Shown: in pieces, positions 51,637 through 61,270 of the stretch | Layout: the number at the start of each line of letters is the position of its first letter | Position numbering within the stretch: position 1 is the stretch's first letter | Notes under the pieces: model-generated | What the model was told of the DNA's origin: nothing | Databases searched by the model: none | The model's input: the letters and a program-made list of their open reading frames with translations, nothing else | DNA from: Enterobacillus tribolii | Lineage (GTDB): Bacteria > Pseudomonadota > Gammaproteobacteria > Enterobacterales > Enterobacteriaceae | Direction: 5' to 3' | Assembly (NCBI RefSeq): GCF_003363015.1 | Contig: NZ_QRAP01000001.1 | Span: 62,001-126,000 of the forward strand | Length of the DNA stretch: 64,000 nucleotides | Position numbers and translations under genes: made by a program

Positions 51637-53340
51637 ATGAAAACCCTACTGATTACAGAAGGCGCGACGGGGCAGGCACGCAGCTTCCTGGCCCGGCGTA
51701 TGCTGGAGGCCGCGGCTTCCGGACAACAGATGGAGCTGGTGGATTCCGTACAGCAGGCTGAACTGATCGTGGTGGCCGGCGCTGTCGATCCTGATAATGC
51801 TGAACTGAACGGCAAGCGTTTGTTCCGCGGCAGCATTGACGATGCCATTCGCGCGCCGGAACTTTTCCTGAGCCGCGCCCGGGAAGATGCGACGCCTTAT
51901 CAGGCTCCGGCGCAGCTTTCCTCCGCGGGGGAGCAAGGCCCGCTGCGGGTGGTGGCGATCACTGCCTGCCCGACCGGCGTGGCGCATACGTTTATGGCGG
52001 CGGAGGCCATTGAGGCCGAAGCGCGCAAACGCGGCTGGTGGGTGAAGGTAGAAACCCGTGGCTCGGTTGGCGCTGGCAACGCGATTACGCCGGAAGAAGT
52101 TGCCGCTGCGGACCTGGTTGTCGTGGCTGCGGACATTGAAGTCGATCTCAATAAATTCGCCGGTAAGGCGATGTACCGTACCTCTACCGGCCTGGCGCTG
52201 AAGAAAACCGCGCAGGAACTGGATAAGGCGCTGACGGAAGCTGAAGTGTATCAGCCCCAGGCACAGGCCAAGCCTGGCGCGGGCGCGGCGAAGAAGAAAG
52301 AAAGCGCGGGCGCCTATCGCCACCTGCTGACCGGTGTTTCCTACATGCTGCCGATGGTGGTGGCGGGCGGCCTGTGCATTGCGCTGTCGTTCGTGTTCGG
52401 TATCGAAGCATTCAAACAGGAAGGCACGCTGGCGGCGGCGCTGATGACTATCGGCGGCGGCAGCGCGTTTGCGCTGATGGTGCCGGTGCTGGCGGGGTAT
52501 ATCGCCTTCTCGATCGCTGACCGTCCCGGCCTGACGCCTGGCCTGATCGGCGGGATGCTGGCGGTCAGCACCGGCGCGGGGTTCCTCGGCGGTATCATCG
52601 CCGGTTTCCTGGCCGGCTATGTCGCGAAATTTATCAGCAATAAGTTTCCTCTGCCGCAAAGCATGGAATCGCTGAAGCCGATTCTGATTATCCCGCTGCT
52701 CGCCAGCCTGGTGACAGGCCTGATCATGATTTACGTGGTGGGCACGCCGGTTGCGAAAATCATGGAAATGCTGACGCACTGGCTGCAGGCGATGGGCACG
52801 GCCAACGCGGTTATCCTCGGGGCGATCCTCGGCGGCATGATGTGTACCGACATGGGCGGGCCGGTGAACAAAGCGGCTTACTCTTTCGGCGTGGCGTTGC
52901 TGAGTACGCAGGTTTACGCGCCGATGGCGGCGGTGATGGCTGCGGGGATGGTTCCGCCGCTGGCGATGGGGCTGGCGACGCTGCTGGCGCGCAGCAAGTT
53001 CGAGCAGAGTGAACGGGAAGGGGGCAAGGCCGCGCTGGTACTGGGCCTGTGCTTCATCTCCGAAGGTGCGATTCCGTTCGCCGCGCGCGACCCGTTGCGC
53101 GTGCTGCCCAGCTGCATTATTGGTGGGGCGCTGACCGGCGCGCTGTCGATGTACTTCGGAGCGAAGCTGATGGCGCCGCACGGCGGGTTGTTCGTGCTGT
53201 TGATCCCCGGTGCGATTACGCCGGTGCTGCATTACCTGCTGGCGATCGTGATCGGCACCGTTGTGGCGGGTGGAATGTATGCCGTGCTGAAGCGGAGTGA
53301 GAAAGGCGCGGCGCCGGCAGAACAAGGTAACGCTGCGTAA
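51637..53340 (+). CDS. fruA: Fructose PTS permease FruA (EIIB'BC)
   Basis: The inner-membrane fructose transporter (567 residues, E. coli 563). A degenerate EIIB' domain at the N terminus (about 1-90) is followed by an active EIIB domain with its phosphocysteine in ITACPTGVAHTFMAAEAIE near residue 112. A charged, alanine-rich linker comes next, then the EIIC membrane domain from about residue 230. Last gene of fruBKA, 14 bp after fruK. Confidence 0.97.
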   Translation: MKTLLITEGATGQARSFLARRMLEAAASGQQMELVDSVQQAELIVVAGAVDPDNAELNGKRLFRGSIDDAIRAPELFLSRAREDATPYQAPAQLSSAGEQGPLRVVAITACPTGVAHTFMAAEAIEAEARKRGWWVKVETRGSVGAGNAITPEEVAAADLVVVAADIEVDLNKFAGKAMYRTSTGLALKKTAQELDKALTEAEVYQPQAQAKPGAGAAKKKESAGAYRHLLTGVSYMLPMVVAGGLCIALSFVFGIEAFKQEGTLAAALMTIGGGSAFALMVPVLAGYIAFSIADRPGLTPGLIGGMLAVSTGAGFLGGIIAGFLAGYVAKFISNKFPLPQSMESLKPILIIPLLASLVTGLIMIYVVGTPVAKIMEMLTHWLQAMGTANAVILGAILGGMMCTDMGGPVNKAAYSFGVALLSTQVYAPMAAVMAAGMVPPLAMGLATLLARSKFEQSEREGGKAALVLGLCFISEGAIPFAARDPLRVLPSCIIGGALTGALSMYFGAKLMAPHGGLFVLLIPGAITPVLHYLLAIVIGTVVAGGMYAVLKRSEKGAAPAEQGNAA

Positions 53341-53398
53341 TATAAAGCAGGCGCCCCGTAACCGGTTCATCAGGGATGCGGGGCGTAACTTACTCAAT

Positions 53399-53429
53399 AA
53401 AAAAACCGGCGTATTGCCGGTTTTTTCTT
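53399..53429. terminator. Bidirectional terminator fruA/nfo
   Basis: AAAAACCGGC / GCCGGTTTTT stem with a GTATT loop, A-run on the left and T-run on the right, between convergent fruA and nfo. Confidence 0.93.
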
Positions 53430-53439
53430 TATCTCAGCG

Positions 53440-54297
53440 TCAGGCTGCTTCTTCCGCCCGCTCCTGCGACTTCAGCCAGGCGATCTCTTCGGCCCAGATA
53501 TCCGGATTCACGGTCTCCAGAATCAGCGGAATGCCGTCGAAGCGCGGGTCGCGCATAATCCAGCTGAACGCAGTTTTGCCGATGTTGCCTTCACCCAGGC
53601 TGTGGTGGCGGTCAACGTGGCTGTTGAAGGCGCTTTTGGCGTCGTTGAGGTGCATGCCGCGCAGGTAGCTGAAACCGACGGTGCGCTCAAAGTCGGCGAA
53701 GGTTTTGGCGCATTCTTCTTCCGTGCGCAGGTCGTAACCGGCGGCGAAGGCGTGGCAGGTGTCGATGCAGACGCCGACGCGGGATTTATCCTCCACGCCG
53801 TCGATGATCGCCGCCAGGTGCTCAAAACGAAAACCCAGGTTGCTGCCCTGACCGGCGGTATTTTCGATAACCGCCGTGACGCCCTGCGTTTTGTCGAGCG
53901 CGATATTAATGGATTCAGCGATCAGGGCTAAACAGCGCTCTTCCTCTATTTGCATCAGATGGCTGCCGGGATGAAAGTTCAGCAGCGTCAGCCCCAGCTC
54001 CCCGCAGCGCTCCATTTCGTCAATAAACGCCTCGCGGGATTTTTCCAGCGCGTCCGGGACCGGGTGGCCCAGGTTAATCAGGTAGCTGTCATGGGGAAGG
54101 ATCTGCTGCGGGCCGTAGCCGTATTCCTGGCATGCCCGCTTAAACTTATCGGTTACGTCGGCGGTTAACGGCGCGGCTTTCCACTGACGCTGGTTCTTGG
54201 TGAACAGAGCAAAGGCGGTGGCGTTCAGCTCATGCGCCCGGATTACCGCCTGGTCAACGCCTCCGGAGGCGCTGACGTGGGCTCCGACATATTTCAT
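53440..54297 (-). CDS. nfo: Endonuclease IV (Nfo)
   Basis: An AP endonuclease that cleaves 5' to abasic and oxidised sites in DNA. The 285-residue length equals E. coli. Signatures include the NFHPGSH block, [24 protein letters not shown] and [11 protein letters not shown]...DRHHSLGEG, which together supply the three-zinc site. The start at 54297 ([10 protein letters not shown]) is preferred over the ATG 6 bases upstream because GAGGAG then has a 7-base spacing. Confidence 0.97.
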   Translation of the reverse strand: MKYVGAHVSASGGVDQAVIRAHELNATAFALFTKNQRQWKAAPLTADVTDKFKRACQEYGYGPQQILPHDSYLINLGHPVPDALEKSREAFIDEMERCGELGLTLLNFHPGSHLMQIEEERCLALIAESINIALDKTQGVTAVIENTAGQGSNLGFRFEHLAAIIDGVEDKSRVGVCIDTCHAFAAGYDLRTEEECAKTFADFERTVGFSYLRGMHLNDAKSAFNSHVDRHHSLGEGNIGKTAFSWIMRDPRFDGIPLILETVNPDIWAEEIAWLKSQERAEEAA

Positions 54298-54372
54298 TAT
54301 CATTCTCCTCTGTGATCGCCCCTCATTATGACATTTAAAATGCGTTCGTGCTTTTTCATTACCGCGCCGGCG

Positions 54373-55443
54373 TTACAGCCATGCGCTGATTAAATGATTG
54401 ATCAACCCGCCGCCGGCGATCAGCCAGACGAACAACAATGCCGCCAGCACGATAGGCTTCAGGCCCGCTTGCCGTACGGCGCTGATATGGGTCGTCAGCC
54501 CCAGCGCGGCCATGGCCATTGCCAGCAGAACGGTGTCCAGCGTGATCAATTGATGAACGACGCTTTCCGGCAACAGGCTGAAGGAGTTAAAGCCGGCGAC
54601 CAGAATGAAAATCAGCGCAAACCAGGGAATGGTAATCGGTGATTTTTGTTTCTCTGCGCCTGCCGGTGCGCGGCGGCTCAGGAAGCCGGACAAAATCAGC
54701 AGGAACGGAGCCAGCATCATTACGCGCAGCATCTTGGCGATCACCGCCGCGTTTCCGGCGTCGTCGCTGATTGCCCGGCCGGCGGCAACGACCTGCGCCA
54801 CTTCATGCACGGTAGAACCGATATAAACGCCGAAACCCTGATCCGAAAGCGTGACCCAGTGGTGATGCAGGTTTAGCTGATACAGCCAGGGGTAGAGAAA
54901 GATGGCGAGGGTGCCGAAAACCACCACGGTGGAAACCGCCACCGCGACTTTGCTGGCATCGGCCCGCACTACCGGCTCGGTCGCCATCACCGCCGCCGCG
55001 CCGCAGATGCTGCTGCCGGCGCCGATCAGCATCACGGTCTGCCCATCCAGCCCGAATACCTTGCGGCCGAGCCACAGCGCCAGCAGAAACGTGGAGGACA
55101 GCGTCAGCATGTCAATCACGATCCCGCTGACGCCGACGTCCGCGATTTGCTGAAACGTCAACCTGAAGCCGTAGAGAATGATCCCCAGGCGCAGCAGTTT
55201 CTGTTTAGCCAGGTTAACGCCGGGGTTGCAGGCGACCGCCAAACGCGGATAAAGCGTGTTGCCGACCAAAATGCCGAACACGATAGCCAGCGTCAGCGCG
55301 CCAAAGCCCAGCGCTTCTACCTGAGGAATGGCGCCGGCCCACATGGCGACGGCGGTAATCACGCCGGTCAGGAGCAGTCCCGGCAGCAGGGCGAGCGGCA
55401 AGCCTGAAGTGCGTTCGGGTTGTGAAGTCGCAATTGTTTGCAT
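54373..55443 (-). CDS. yeiH: UPF0324 inner-membrane protein YeiH
   Basis: A polytopic membrane protein of about ten helices and unknown function, matching E. coli YeiH (349): [39 protein letters not shown] and [18 protein letters not shown] are the family hallmarks. The start at 55443 (MQTIATSQ) is a choice; an ATG 14 codons upstream is in frame and neither has a strong ribosome site. In E. coli yeiE activates it from the adjacent divergent position; here a usp gene is inserted between them. Confidence 0.92.
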   Translation of the reverse strand: MQTIATSQPERTSGLPLALLPGLLLTGVITAVAMWAGAIPQVEALGFGALTLAIVFGILVGNTLYPRLAVACNPGVNLAKQKLLRLGIILYGFRLTFQQIADVGVSGIVIDMLTLSSTFLLALWLGRKVFGLDGQTVMLIGAGSSICGAAAVMATEPVVRADASKVAVAVSTVVVFGTLAIFLYPWLYQLNLHHHWVTLSDQGFGVYIGSTVHEVAQVVAAGRAISDDAGNAAVIAKMLRVMMLAPFLLILSGFLSRRAPAGAEKQKSPITIPWFALIFILVAGFNSFSLLPESVVHQLITLDTVLLAMAMAALGLTTHISAVRQAGLKPIVLAALLFVWLIAGGGLINHLISAWL

Positions 55444-55714
55444 AGGTGTGTACCACGATGTCGTAAATGAACGTATTGAAAACATGCGGATACGTTAACG
55501 ACTCGCGCTATAAAAGAGAAATTGATTATATATTTATAATTAATCGCTATAAGTGGTAAGTGAGAGAAAATACCCCTGCCGCGAACGCATACGACCTTTT
55601 TGACCAAACCGGCGCTTAATTGCCACAGATCATGTCTTAAACAAATAATCCATACTAAAACAATGTATTAATCTTATAGTGAACCTCTCTCTACATGACG
55701 AAGGAGAATGAACG

Positions 55715-56155
55715 ATGGAAAACGGATACAAAGTGATTCTCGTCCCGGTAGATACGGAAGAGCCTCAGCTGACGGAAACGGCGCTGAAGCAGGCTGAATA
55801 TCTGGCAAAACTCACGGGCGCTGCGATCCGGGTGGTCAGCGTTAAAACGGCCGTTCCTCCTTTTTTCATGGGAGAGCGCCCCCAACAGATTTTCCAGATG
55901 AAGGATGAGGTGACCCATCAGGTCGAGGCCCAACTGGCGGAACTGACGGCGGCGCTGGATGTACCGGCGGAGAAAACCTCGTACGTGGTGCTCTGGGGAA
56001 CGATTTACGATGAAATCCTCAAAGAGGCGGAAACCTGCCGGGCAGACCTGATCGTCGTCGGTTCGCGCCGCCCCAGTATGTCGACCTATTTACTGGGGTC
56101 GAACGCCTCGCGCGTGGTGCGTCATGCCACCACGTCCGTACTGGTCGTCAGATAA
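55715..56155 (+). CDS. Universal stress protein, UspF/UspG-like
   Basis: A 146-residue UspA-domain protein with the typical start VILVPVDTEEPQLTETAL and the end STYLLGSNASRVVRHATTSV. The ATP-loop pattern G-x2-G-x9-G-S is altered in its first half (VGSRRPSMS), as in UspF-type members, so nucleotide binding may be reduced. AAGGAG lies 8 bases before the ATG. It is placed between yeiH and yeiE, an insertion relative to E. coli. Confidence 0.9.
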   Translation: MENGYKVILVPVDTEEPQLTETALKQAEYLAKLTGAAIRVVSVKTAVPPFFMGERPQQIFQMKDEVTHQVEAQLAELTAALDVPAEKTSYVVLWGTIYDEILKEAETCRADLIVVGSRRPSMSTYLLGSNASRVVRHATTSVLVVR

Positions 56156-56160
56156 CGCCC

Positions 56161-56188
56161 GATGCCCGCCGCCGGCGGGCATCATTTT
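56161..56188 (+). terminator. usp terminator
   Basis: A 10-bp stem GATGCCCGCC / GGCGGGCATC with a 3-base loop, followed by ATTTTA, 5 bp after the usp stop codon. Confidence 0.88.
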
Positions 56189-56260
56189 ACGGGAGGCTGG
56201 TCAGCGCCCCCCGGACTTCCTATAATTTCCCGCCATAACGCCTGAATCCGGACGATCGCC

Positions 56261-57124
56261 ATGCATATCACGCTGCGCCAACTCGAAGTCTTTACCGAAG
56301 TGCTGAAAAGCGGCTCCACCACGCAGGCGTCAGCTACGCTGGCGCTTTCACAATCGGCGGTCAGCGCGGCATTGTCCGATCTGGAGAATCAGCTGGCGGT
56401 GAAGCTGTTTGACCGGGTCGGTAAGCGGTTGGTGGTCAATGAGCACGGGCGGCTGCTGTATCCGCGCGCCATGGCGCTGCTGGAACAGGCGGGTGAGATC
56501 GAGCAGTTGTTTCACGACGGCGCCGGGGCGTTGCGCATCGCCGCCAGCACCACCATCGGCAACTATATTCTGCCGCGCATGATCGCCGCTTACCGCCGCG
56601 ACTTTCCGGAGATGCCGCTGGACCTGAACGTCGGCAACAGCGCCGACGTAATTGCCGCCGTCGCGGACTTCCGGGTGGATCTGGGGCTGATTGAAGGGCC
56701 GTGCTATATGCCTGAGCTGCTGACGCAGTCCTGGATGCAGGATGAGCTGATCGTGTTCGCCGCGCCGGACCATCCGGTTTTACAGGCGCCGGTCACGTTA
56801 GAAGCGCTGGCCGCGGCGCCCTGGATCCTGCGTGAGAAAGGGTCGGGAACGCGGGAAGTGCTGGAGCACCTGCTGTTTTCCCATCTGCCGCACTTTAACC
56901 TGATCATGGAGCTTGGCAACTCCGAAGCCATCAAACATGCGGTGCGCTACGGCATTGGCATCAGCTGCCTGTCGCGCCGGGTGGTCGAGGAACAGATAGA
57001 GGCCGGCATACTGCGTGAAGTGGTAACGCCGCTGCCGCCGCTGATGCGCACCCTGTACCTTATCCATCACCGCCAGAAGCATATTTCGCAGGCGCTGTCG
57101 CGTTTTCTGAGCTATTGCCGCTGA
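56261..57124 (+). CDS. yeiE: LysR-family regulator YeiE
   Basis: 287 residues (E. coli 293). The N-terminal winged helix reads [20 protein letters not shown] followed by [22 protein letters not shown]. The C-terminal periplasmic-binding-like effector domain starts at about residue 90. The target genes are likely neighbours (yeiH, usp and lysP); the 12-bp inverted repeat before lysP is a candidate site (inference). It is followed by lysP on the same strand. Confidence 0.93.
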   Translation: MHITLRQLEVFTEVLKSGSTTQASATLALSQSAVSAALSDLENQLAVKLFDRVGKRLVVNEHGRLLYPRAMALLEQAGEIEQLFHDGAGALRIAASTTIGNYILPRMIAAYRRDFPEMPLDLNVGNSADVIAAVADFRVDLGLIEGPCYMPELLTQSWMQDELIVFAAPDHPVLQAPVTLEALAAAPWILREKGSGTREVLEHLLFSHLPHFNLIMELGNSEAIKHAVRYGIGISCLSRRVVEEQIEAGILREVVTPLPPLMRTLYLIHHRQKHISQALSRFLSYCR

Positions 57125-57218
57125 TATCCGGCAGGATGCCGGATCCCCGCTACACTTACACTGAACTTTCCGTCTCCCCGGAGCGGGGGAAGTGTGCCTG
57201 AAACTAATAATCACTCAG

Positions 57219-57264
57219 CCATCATGAAGCTCTCTTATATCACCGGATAGATGCTTCATGATGG
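57219..57264. promoter_or_regulatory. 12-bp inverted repeat at the lysP promoter
   Basis: CCATCATGAAGC (57219-57230) and its exact complement GCTTCATGATGG (57253-57264) are separated by 22 bases. The right arm covers the expected -35 position of the lysP promoter. This geometry suggests an operator for a regulator such as YeiE or ArgP (inference), or alternatively a hairpin. Confidence 0.6.
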
Positions 57265-57274
57265 TGCAGGATTT

Positions 57275-57282
57275 GTTACAAT
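57275..57282 (+). promoter_or_regulatory. Probable lysP -10 element
   Basis: GTTACAAT contains the hexamer TACAAT at 57277-57282, 42 bp before the lysP ATG. The corresponding -35 is poor, as expected for a promoter needing an activator. Confidence 0.5.
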
Positions 57283-57323
57283 CCGCGCTTATTTTGTAAG
57301 AGCAAAGAATCAATAGGTTAATA

Positions 57324-58805
57324 ATGGCTCAGACTAATTCCACCAGCGCCGAATCAGGGCGCGGTACTTCACTGCGCAGGGAACTGAAAGCGCGCCATCT
57401 GTCGATGATTGCCATCGGTGGTTCTATCGGTACCGGGCTGTTCGTGGCGTCGGGAGCGACGATCTCGCAGGCCGGCCCCGGCGGCGCGTTGCTTTCTTAT
57501 ATGCTAATCGGCCTGATGGTCTACTTTCTGATGACCAGCCTGGGCGAACTGGCGGCGTTCATGCCGGTTTCCGGCTCGTTTTCCACCTACGGCTCGCGCT
57601 ATGTAGAAGAAGGCTTCGGCTTTGCGCTGGGCTGGAACTACTGGTACAACTGGGCGGTGACCATCGCCGTTGACCTGGTGGCCGCCCAGCTGGTTATGGG
57701 CTATTGGTTCCCGGATACGCCGGGCTGGATCTGGAGCGCCCTGTTCCTTGGCCTGATGTTCCTGCTGAACTACATTTCGGTGAAGGGCTTCGGTGAAGCG
57801 GAGTATTGGTTCTCGCTGATTAAGGTCACGACGATCATTATCTTTATCGCCGTGGGTATCCTGATGATCATCGGCATTATGAAAGGCGGAGAGGGTGCCG
57901 GTTTCCATAACTGGACCGTCGGGGAGGCGCCGTTCGCCGGCGGATTCGCGGCGATGATCGGCGTCGCGATGATCGTCGGCTTCTCGTTCCAGGGAACCGA
58001 ACTGATCGGCATCGCGGCGGGCGAATCCAAAGATCCGGGTAAAAACATTCCGATGGCGGTGCGTCAGGTGTTCTGGCGTATCCTGCTGTTTTACGTGTTT
58101 GCCATCTTTGTTATCAGCATGCTGATTCCGTATACCGATCCCAACCTGCTGCGCAATGACGTAAAAGATATCTCCGTCAGCCCGTTCACCCTGGTGTTTG
58201 AACACGCCGGCCTGCTGTCTGCGGCGGCGGTGATGAACGCCGTTATTCTGACGGCGGTGCTGTCGGCCGGTAACTCCGGTATGTATGCCTCAACCCGCAT
58301 GCTGTATACCCTGGCCTGCGAGGGCAAGGCGCCGCGTATTTTCGCGAAGCTGTCCAAAGGCGGCGTGCCGCGTAACGCGCTGTATGCCACTACGGTGATC
58401 GCCGCGCTGTGTTTCCTGAGCTCGATGTTCGGTAATCAGGAAGTGTATCTGTGGCTGCTGAACACCTCCGGCATGACGGGCTTTATCGCCTGGCTGGGCA
58501 TTGCCATCAGCCATTACCGCTTCCGCCGCGGCTACGTGAAAGCGGGGCTGGATCTGAATGACCTGCCTTACCAGTCGAGCTTCTTCCCGCTCGGGCCGAT
58601 TTTTGCCTTTATTCTGTGCCTGATTATCACGCTGGGGCAGAACTACGAGGCGTTCCTGCAGGATCGCATTGACTGGTACGGCGCAACGGCAACCTACATC
58701 GGCCTGCCGCTGTTCCTGATTATCTGGTTCGGCTACAAGCTCACCAAAGGTACGCGTTTTGTGCGCTATGCGGAAATGGAGTTTCCCAAAACCCATACCG
58801 ACTAA
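57324..58805 (+). CDS. lysP: Lysine-specific permease LysP
   Basis: A proton-coupled lysine transporter of the APC superfamily. In E. coli it also restrains the acid sensor CadC. 493 residues (E. coli 489) with 12 helices. Helix 1 carries the substrate-binding IGGSIGTGLFVASG. GWNYWYNWAVTIAVDL and SFQGTELIGIAAGESKDPGK also match LysP. It has its own promoter 3' of yeiE. Confidence 0.96.
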   Translation: MAQTNSTSAESGRGTSLRRELKARHLSMIAIGGSIGTGLFVASGATISQAGPGGALLSYMLIGLMVYFLMTSLGELAAFMPVSGSFSTYGSRYVEEGFGFALGWNYWYNWAVTIAVDLVAAQLVMGYWFPDTPGWIWSALFLGLMFLLNYISVKGFGEAEYWFSLIKVTTIIIFIAVGILMIIGIMKGGEGAGFHNWTVGEAPFAGGFAAMIGVAMIVGFSFQGTELIGIAAGESKDPGKNIPMAVRQVFWRILLFYVFAIFVISMLIPYTDPNLLRNDVKDISVSPFTLVFEHAGLLSAAAVMNAVILTAVLSAGNSGMYASTRMLYTLACEGKAPRIFAKLSKGGVPRNALYATTVIAALCFLSSMFGNQEVYLWLLNTSGMTGFIAWLGIAISHYRFRRGYVKAGLDLNDLPYQSSFFPLGPIFAFILCLIITLGQNYEAFLQDRIDWYGATATYIGLPLFLIIWFGYKLTKGTRFVRYAEMEFPKTHTD

Positions 58806-58823
58806 GCGCAGATAACTGCAGCG

Positions 58824-58857
58824 AAAGGGCGCCATATACGGCGCCCTTTGCTTTTTC
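58824..58857 (+). terminator. lysP terminator
   Basis: A 10-bp stem AAAGGGCGCC / GGCGCCCTTT with an ATATAC loop, followed by TGCTTTTT. Confidence 0.92.
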
Positions 58858-58928
58858 CGGCACGGATACCGTTGTATATCCCGTTCAAACACAAGTGATA
58901 TTCGCCACGCATTCTTAATAATGGCATT

Positions 58929-58947
58929 GATAAGGATTATCATTTGC
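58929..58947. promoter_or_regulatory. Fur box
   Basis: GATAAGGATTATCATTTGC matches 15 of 19 positions of the Fur consensus (GATAATGATAATCATTATC). It lies about 47 bp upstream of the transporter operon and implies iron repression. Confidence 0.8.
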
Positions 58948-58993
58948 TTTACTCTTTGCACACCATAACAATGGATGACGAAGGGATATTAAG

Positions 58994-60133
58994 GTGAATC
59001 AATCCTCAAATAAGAAAGTGCGCCGCTGGGGGCTCACATTACTTACGGCCGCAACGCTCACGATGAGCGCGGGCGCCTGGGCTGAGACGGTAACCGATAT
59101 CGCCGGCCGCAGTGTAGAAGTACCGGCCAAGGTCGATCGCATTTTGTTGGGTGAGGGGCGCTTGTTCTTCGCGGTTTCCCTGCTGGAAGGGCAGAAACCG
59201 TTCGATCGCATCGTCGGCTGGCAGGGCGATCTGCGCAAGCTCGACCCGCAAACCTATTCCCGCTATCAGGCGAAATTCCCCGAAGTCGATAAAATTCCGC
59301 TCATCGGCAATACCACGGCCGACAGCATCAGCCCGGAAAAAGTGCTGACGCTGAATCCGGACATCGCGATTTTCGGCTTGTCCGGGCACGGGCCGGGGCG
59401 CAACAGCGAACTGGTGAGCCAGCTTGAAAGCGCGGGCGTGCCGGTCGTTTTTGTTGACTTCCGTAACCATCCGCTGAAAAACACCCTGCCCAGCATGAAG
59501 CTGCTGGGGAAAGTGCTGCACCGTGAAAAACAGGCGGAAGACTACGCCAATTTTTATCAGGAAAATGTCCGTCTGGTGACGGAAATCGCGGATAAAATCC
59601 CGGAAGATCAGAAAACCAGCGTATTTATCGAACTGCGCGCGGCCAGCAGCGAAGACTGTTGCGGCACTGCGGGCAACGGCAACATGGGCGACTTCATTGA
59701 CATGGCCGGCGGTAAAAATATCGCGAAAGGGCTGCTGCCCGGCACGTTGGGCACGGTAAACTTGGAGAAGGTGCTGGCCGCCGATCCGCAGGTGTACATC
59801 GCCAGCGGCGGTAAGGCGCCGGAAGCCAAAGACGGCGGCGTGAAGCTGGGCGCACTGGTGACGGAGCAGCAGGCGCGTGACAGCCTGAACGTCGTCACCC
59901 AGCGCAAAGGCATCAGCAGCCTGAGCGCGGTGAAGAACGGCAATACGCACGCCATCTGGCATAACTACTACAACTCCCCGTATAACGTGCTGGCGGTACA
60001 GGCCTTCGCCAAATGGTTCTATCCGGAGAAATTCGCCTCTTTGGATCCTCAGCAAACAATGAATAAACTGTACAGTCAGTTCCTGGCTATCGAACCCAGC
60101 GGCACCTATTGGGTTGATGCACAAGCTAAGTAA
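58994..60133 (+). CDS. Iron/siderophore-type ABC transporter substrate-binding protein
   Basis: A periplasmic solute-binding protein of 379 residues in the class III (siderophore, haem, cobalamin) family. The signal peptide ends near AWA/ET at residue 30, with no lipobox. The fold hallmarks are present: VTDIAGRSVEVPAKVDRILL, a VLTLNPDIAIFG helix-strand, and MGDFIDMAGGKNIA for the second lobe. The start is GTG 58994, behind GAAGGGA. The Fur box and the permease partner support iron-complex uptake. The exact ligand is unknown; E. coli has cirA at this place. Confidence 0.88.
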   Translation: MNQSSNKKVRRWGLTLLTAATLTMSAGAWAETVTDIAGRSVEVPAKVDRILLGEGRLFFAVSLLEGQKPFDRIVGWQGDLRKLDPQTYSRYQAKFPEVDKIPLIGNTTADSISPEKVLTLNPDIAIFGLSGHGPGRNSELVSQLESAGVPVVFVDFRNHPLKNTLPSMKLLGKVLHREKQAEDYANFYQENVRLVTEIADKIPEDQKTSVFIELRAASSEDCCGTAGNGNMGDFIDMAGGKNIAKGLLPGTLGTVNLEKVLAADPQVYIASGGKAPEAKDGGVKLGALVTEQQARDSLNVVTQRKGISSLSAVKNGNTHAIWHNYYNSPYNVLAVQAFAKWFYPEKFASLDPQQTMNKLYSQFLAIEPSGTYWVDAQAK

Positions 60134-60187
60134 TCGTCACTCTTCGTCCCGCCAGCCGCCGCCAGCGGGACGCGTAACGGGTAAAGT

Positions 60188-61270
60188 ATGAATTTGACCA
60201 CCGAACCGCTGAATTCCGCCGGTCGTTACGACGCCGCGGGCGTACGGGGGAATTACCAGCGTATTATCCGGCAGCGTCTGCTGATGATGGCAGGGCTGGT
60301 CGCCGCCATTCTGGCGTCGTTGCTGCTGGACTTCACGATGGGGCCGTCCGGTCTCTCGCTTTCTGTATTATGGGACACGCTGTGGCGGCCCGAACTGGCC
60401 GACGCCGGAACGCGCGTCATCGTCTGGGACATCCGCCTACCTTATGCGCTGATGGCGATCGTGGTCGGCCTGTCGCTGGGGCTGGCCGGGGCCGAGATGC
60501 AAACTATCCTGAACAACCCGCTCGCCAGCCCGTTTACGCTGGGGGTGTCTAACGCTGCGGCGTTCGGCGCCGCGCTGGCTATCGTTTTGGGAATTGGTAT
60601 TCCGGGCGTACCCGATCAGTGGTTTATCTCCGCCAACGCGTTCATCTTCGCCCTGCTGGCCGCGATGATGCTGGACGTGGTCACGCGCTGGACGCGGGTC
60701 GCGACGTCCGGGGTGGTGCTGTTCGGCATCGCGCTGGTGTTCACCTTTAACGCGCTGGTTTCTATGATGCAGTTCATCGCGACGGAAGACACCCTGCAAG
60801 GGCTGGTTTTCTGGACCATGGGCAGCCTGGCGCGCGCCTCCTGGGAGAAGTTAGGTATTCTGCTGGCGGTGTTTGCCGTATTGCTGCCGGTTTCGATGAA
60901 AAGCGCCTGGAAACTGACGGCGATGCGTCTGGGGGAGGACCGTGCGGTCAGCTTCGGCATTGACGTGCGCCGCCTGCGGCTGGGTACGTTGTTGCGCATC
61001 AGTATTCTGTCGGCGCTGGCAGTGGCGTTCGTCGGGCCTATCGCCTTTATCGGGCTGGTGGCGCCGCATATCGCGCGCCTGATGTTTGGCGAGGATCACC
61101 GCTTTTATCTGCCGGCCAGCGCGCTGACCGGCGCACTGGTGTTGTCTCTGGCCTCCGTCGCGTCGAAAAACCTGATTCCGGGCGTGATCATTCCCGTCGG
61201 GATCGTCACTTCGCTGGTCGGCGTGCCGTTCTTCCTGAGCATTATTTTGCGCCACAGGGGGAATGTATGA
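60188..61270 (+). CDS. FecCD-family iron-complex permease
   Basis: An inner-membrane permease of 360 residues with about ten helices. FecCD/BtuC hallmarks are the LSLGLAGAEMQTILNNPLASP segment and the cytoplasmic coupling motif GLVAPHIARLMFGEDHRFYLP. Only one permease gene is present, so the channel would be a homodimer. It follows the binding-protein gene by 54 bp and overlaps the ATPase gene by 4 bp. Confidence 0.93.
   Translation: MNLTTEPLNSAGRYDAAGVRGNYQRIIRQRLLMMAGLVAAILASLLLDFTMGPSGLSLSVLWDTLWRPELADAGTRVIVWDIRLPYALMAIVVGLSLGLAGAEMQTILNNPLASPFTLGVSNAAAFGAALAIVLGIGIPGVPDQWFISANAFIFALLAAMMLDVVTRWTRVATSGVVLFGIALVFTFNALVSMMQFIATEDTLQGLVFWTMGSLARASWEKLGILLAVFAVLLPVSMKSAWKLTAMRLGEDRAVSFGIDVRRLRLGTLLRISILSALAVAFVGPIAFIGLVAPHIARLMFGEDHRFYLPASALTGALVLSLASVASKNLIPGVIIPVGIVTSLVGVPFFLSIILRHRGNV

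Noticed and set aside
51646..53397. A 583-codon antisense frame opposite fruA
   Set aside because: Arginine/histidine-rich shadow of fruA codon bias.
57125..57323. Lysine riboswitch before lysP
   Set aside because: The leader after the -10 is only about 35 bases, too short for the roughly 170-base lysine aptamer. The inverted repeat lies upstream of the transcript start.
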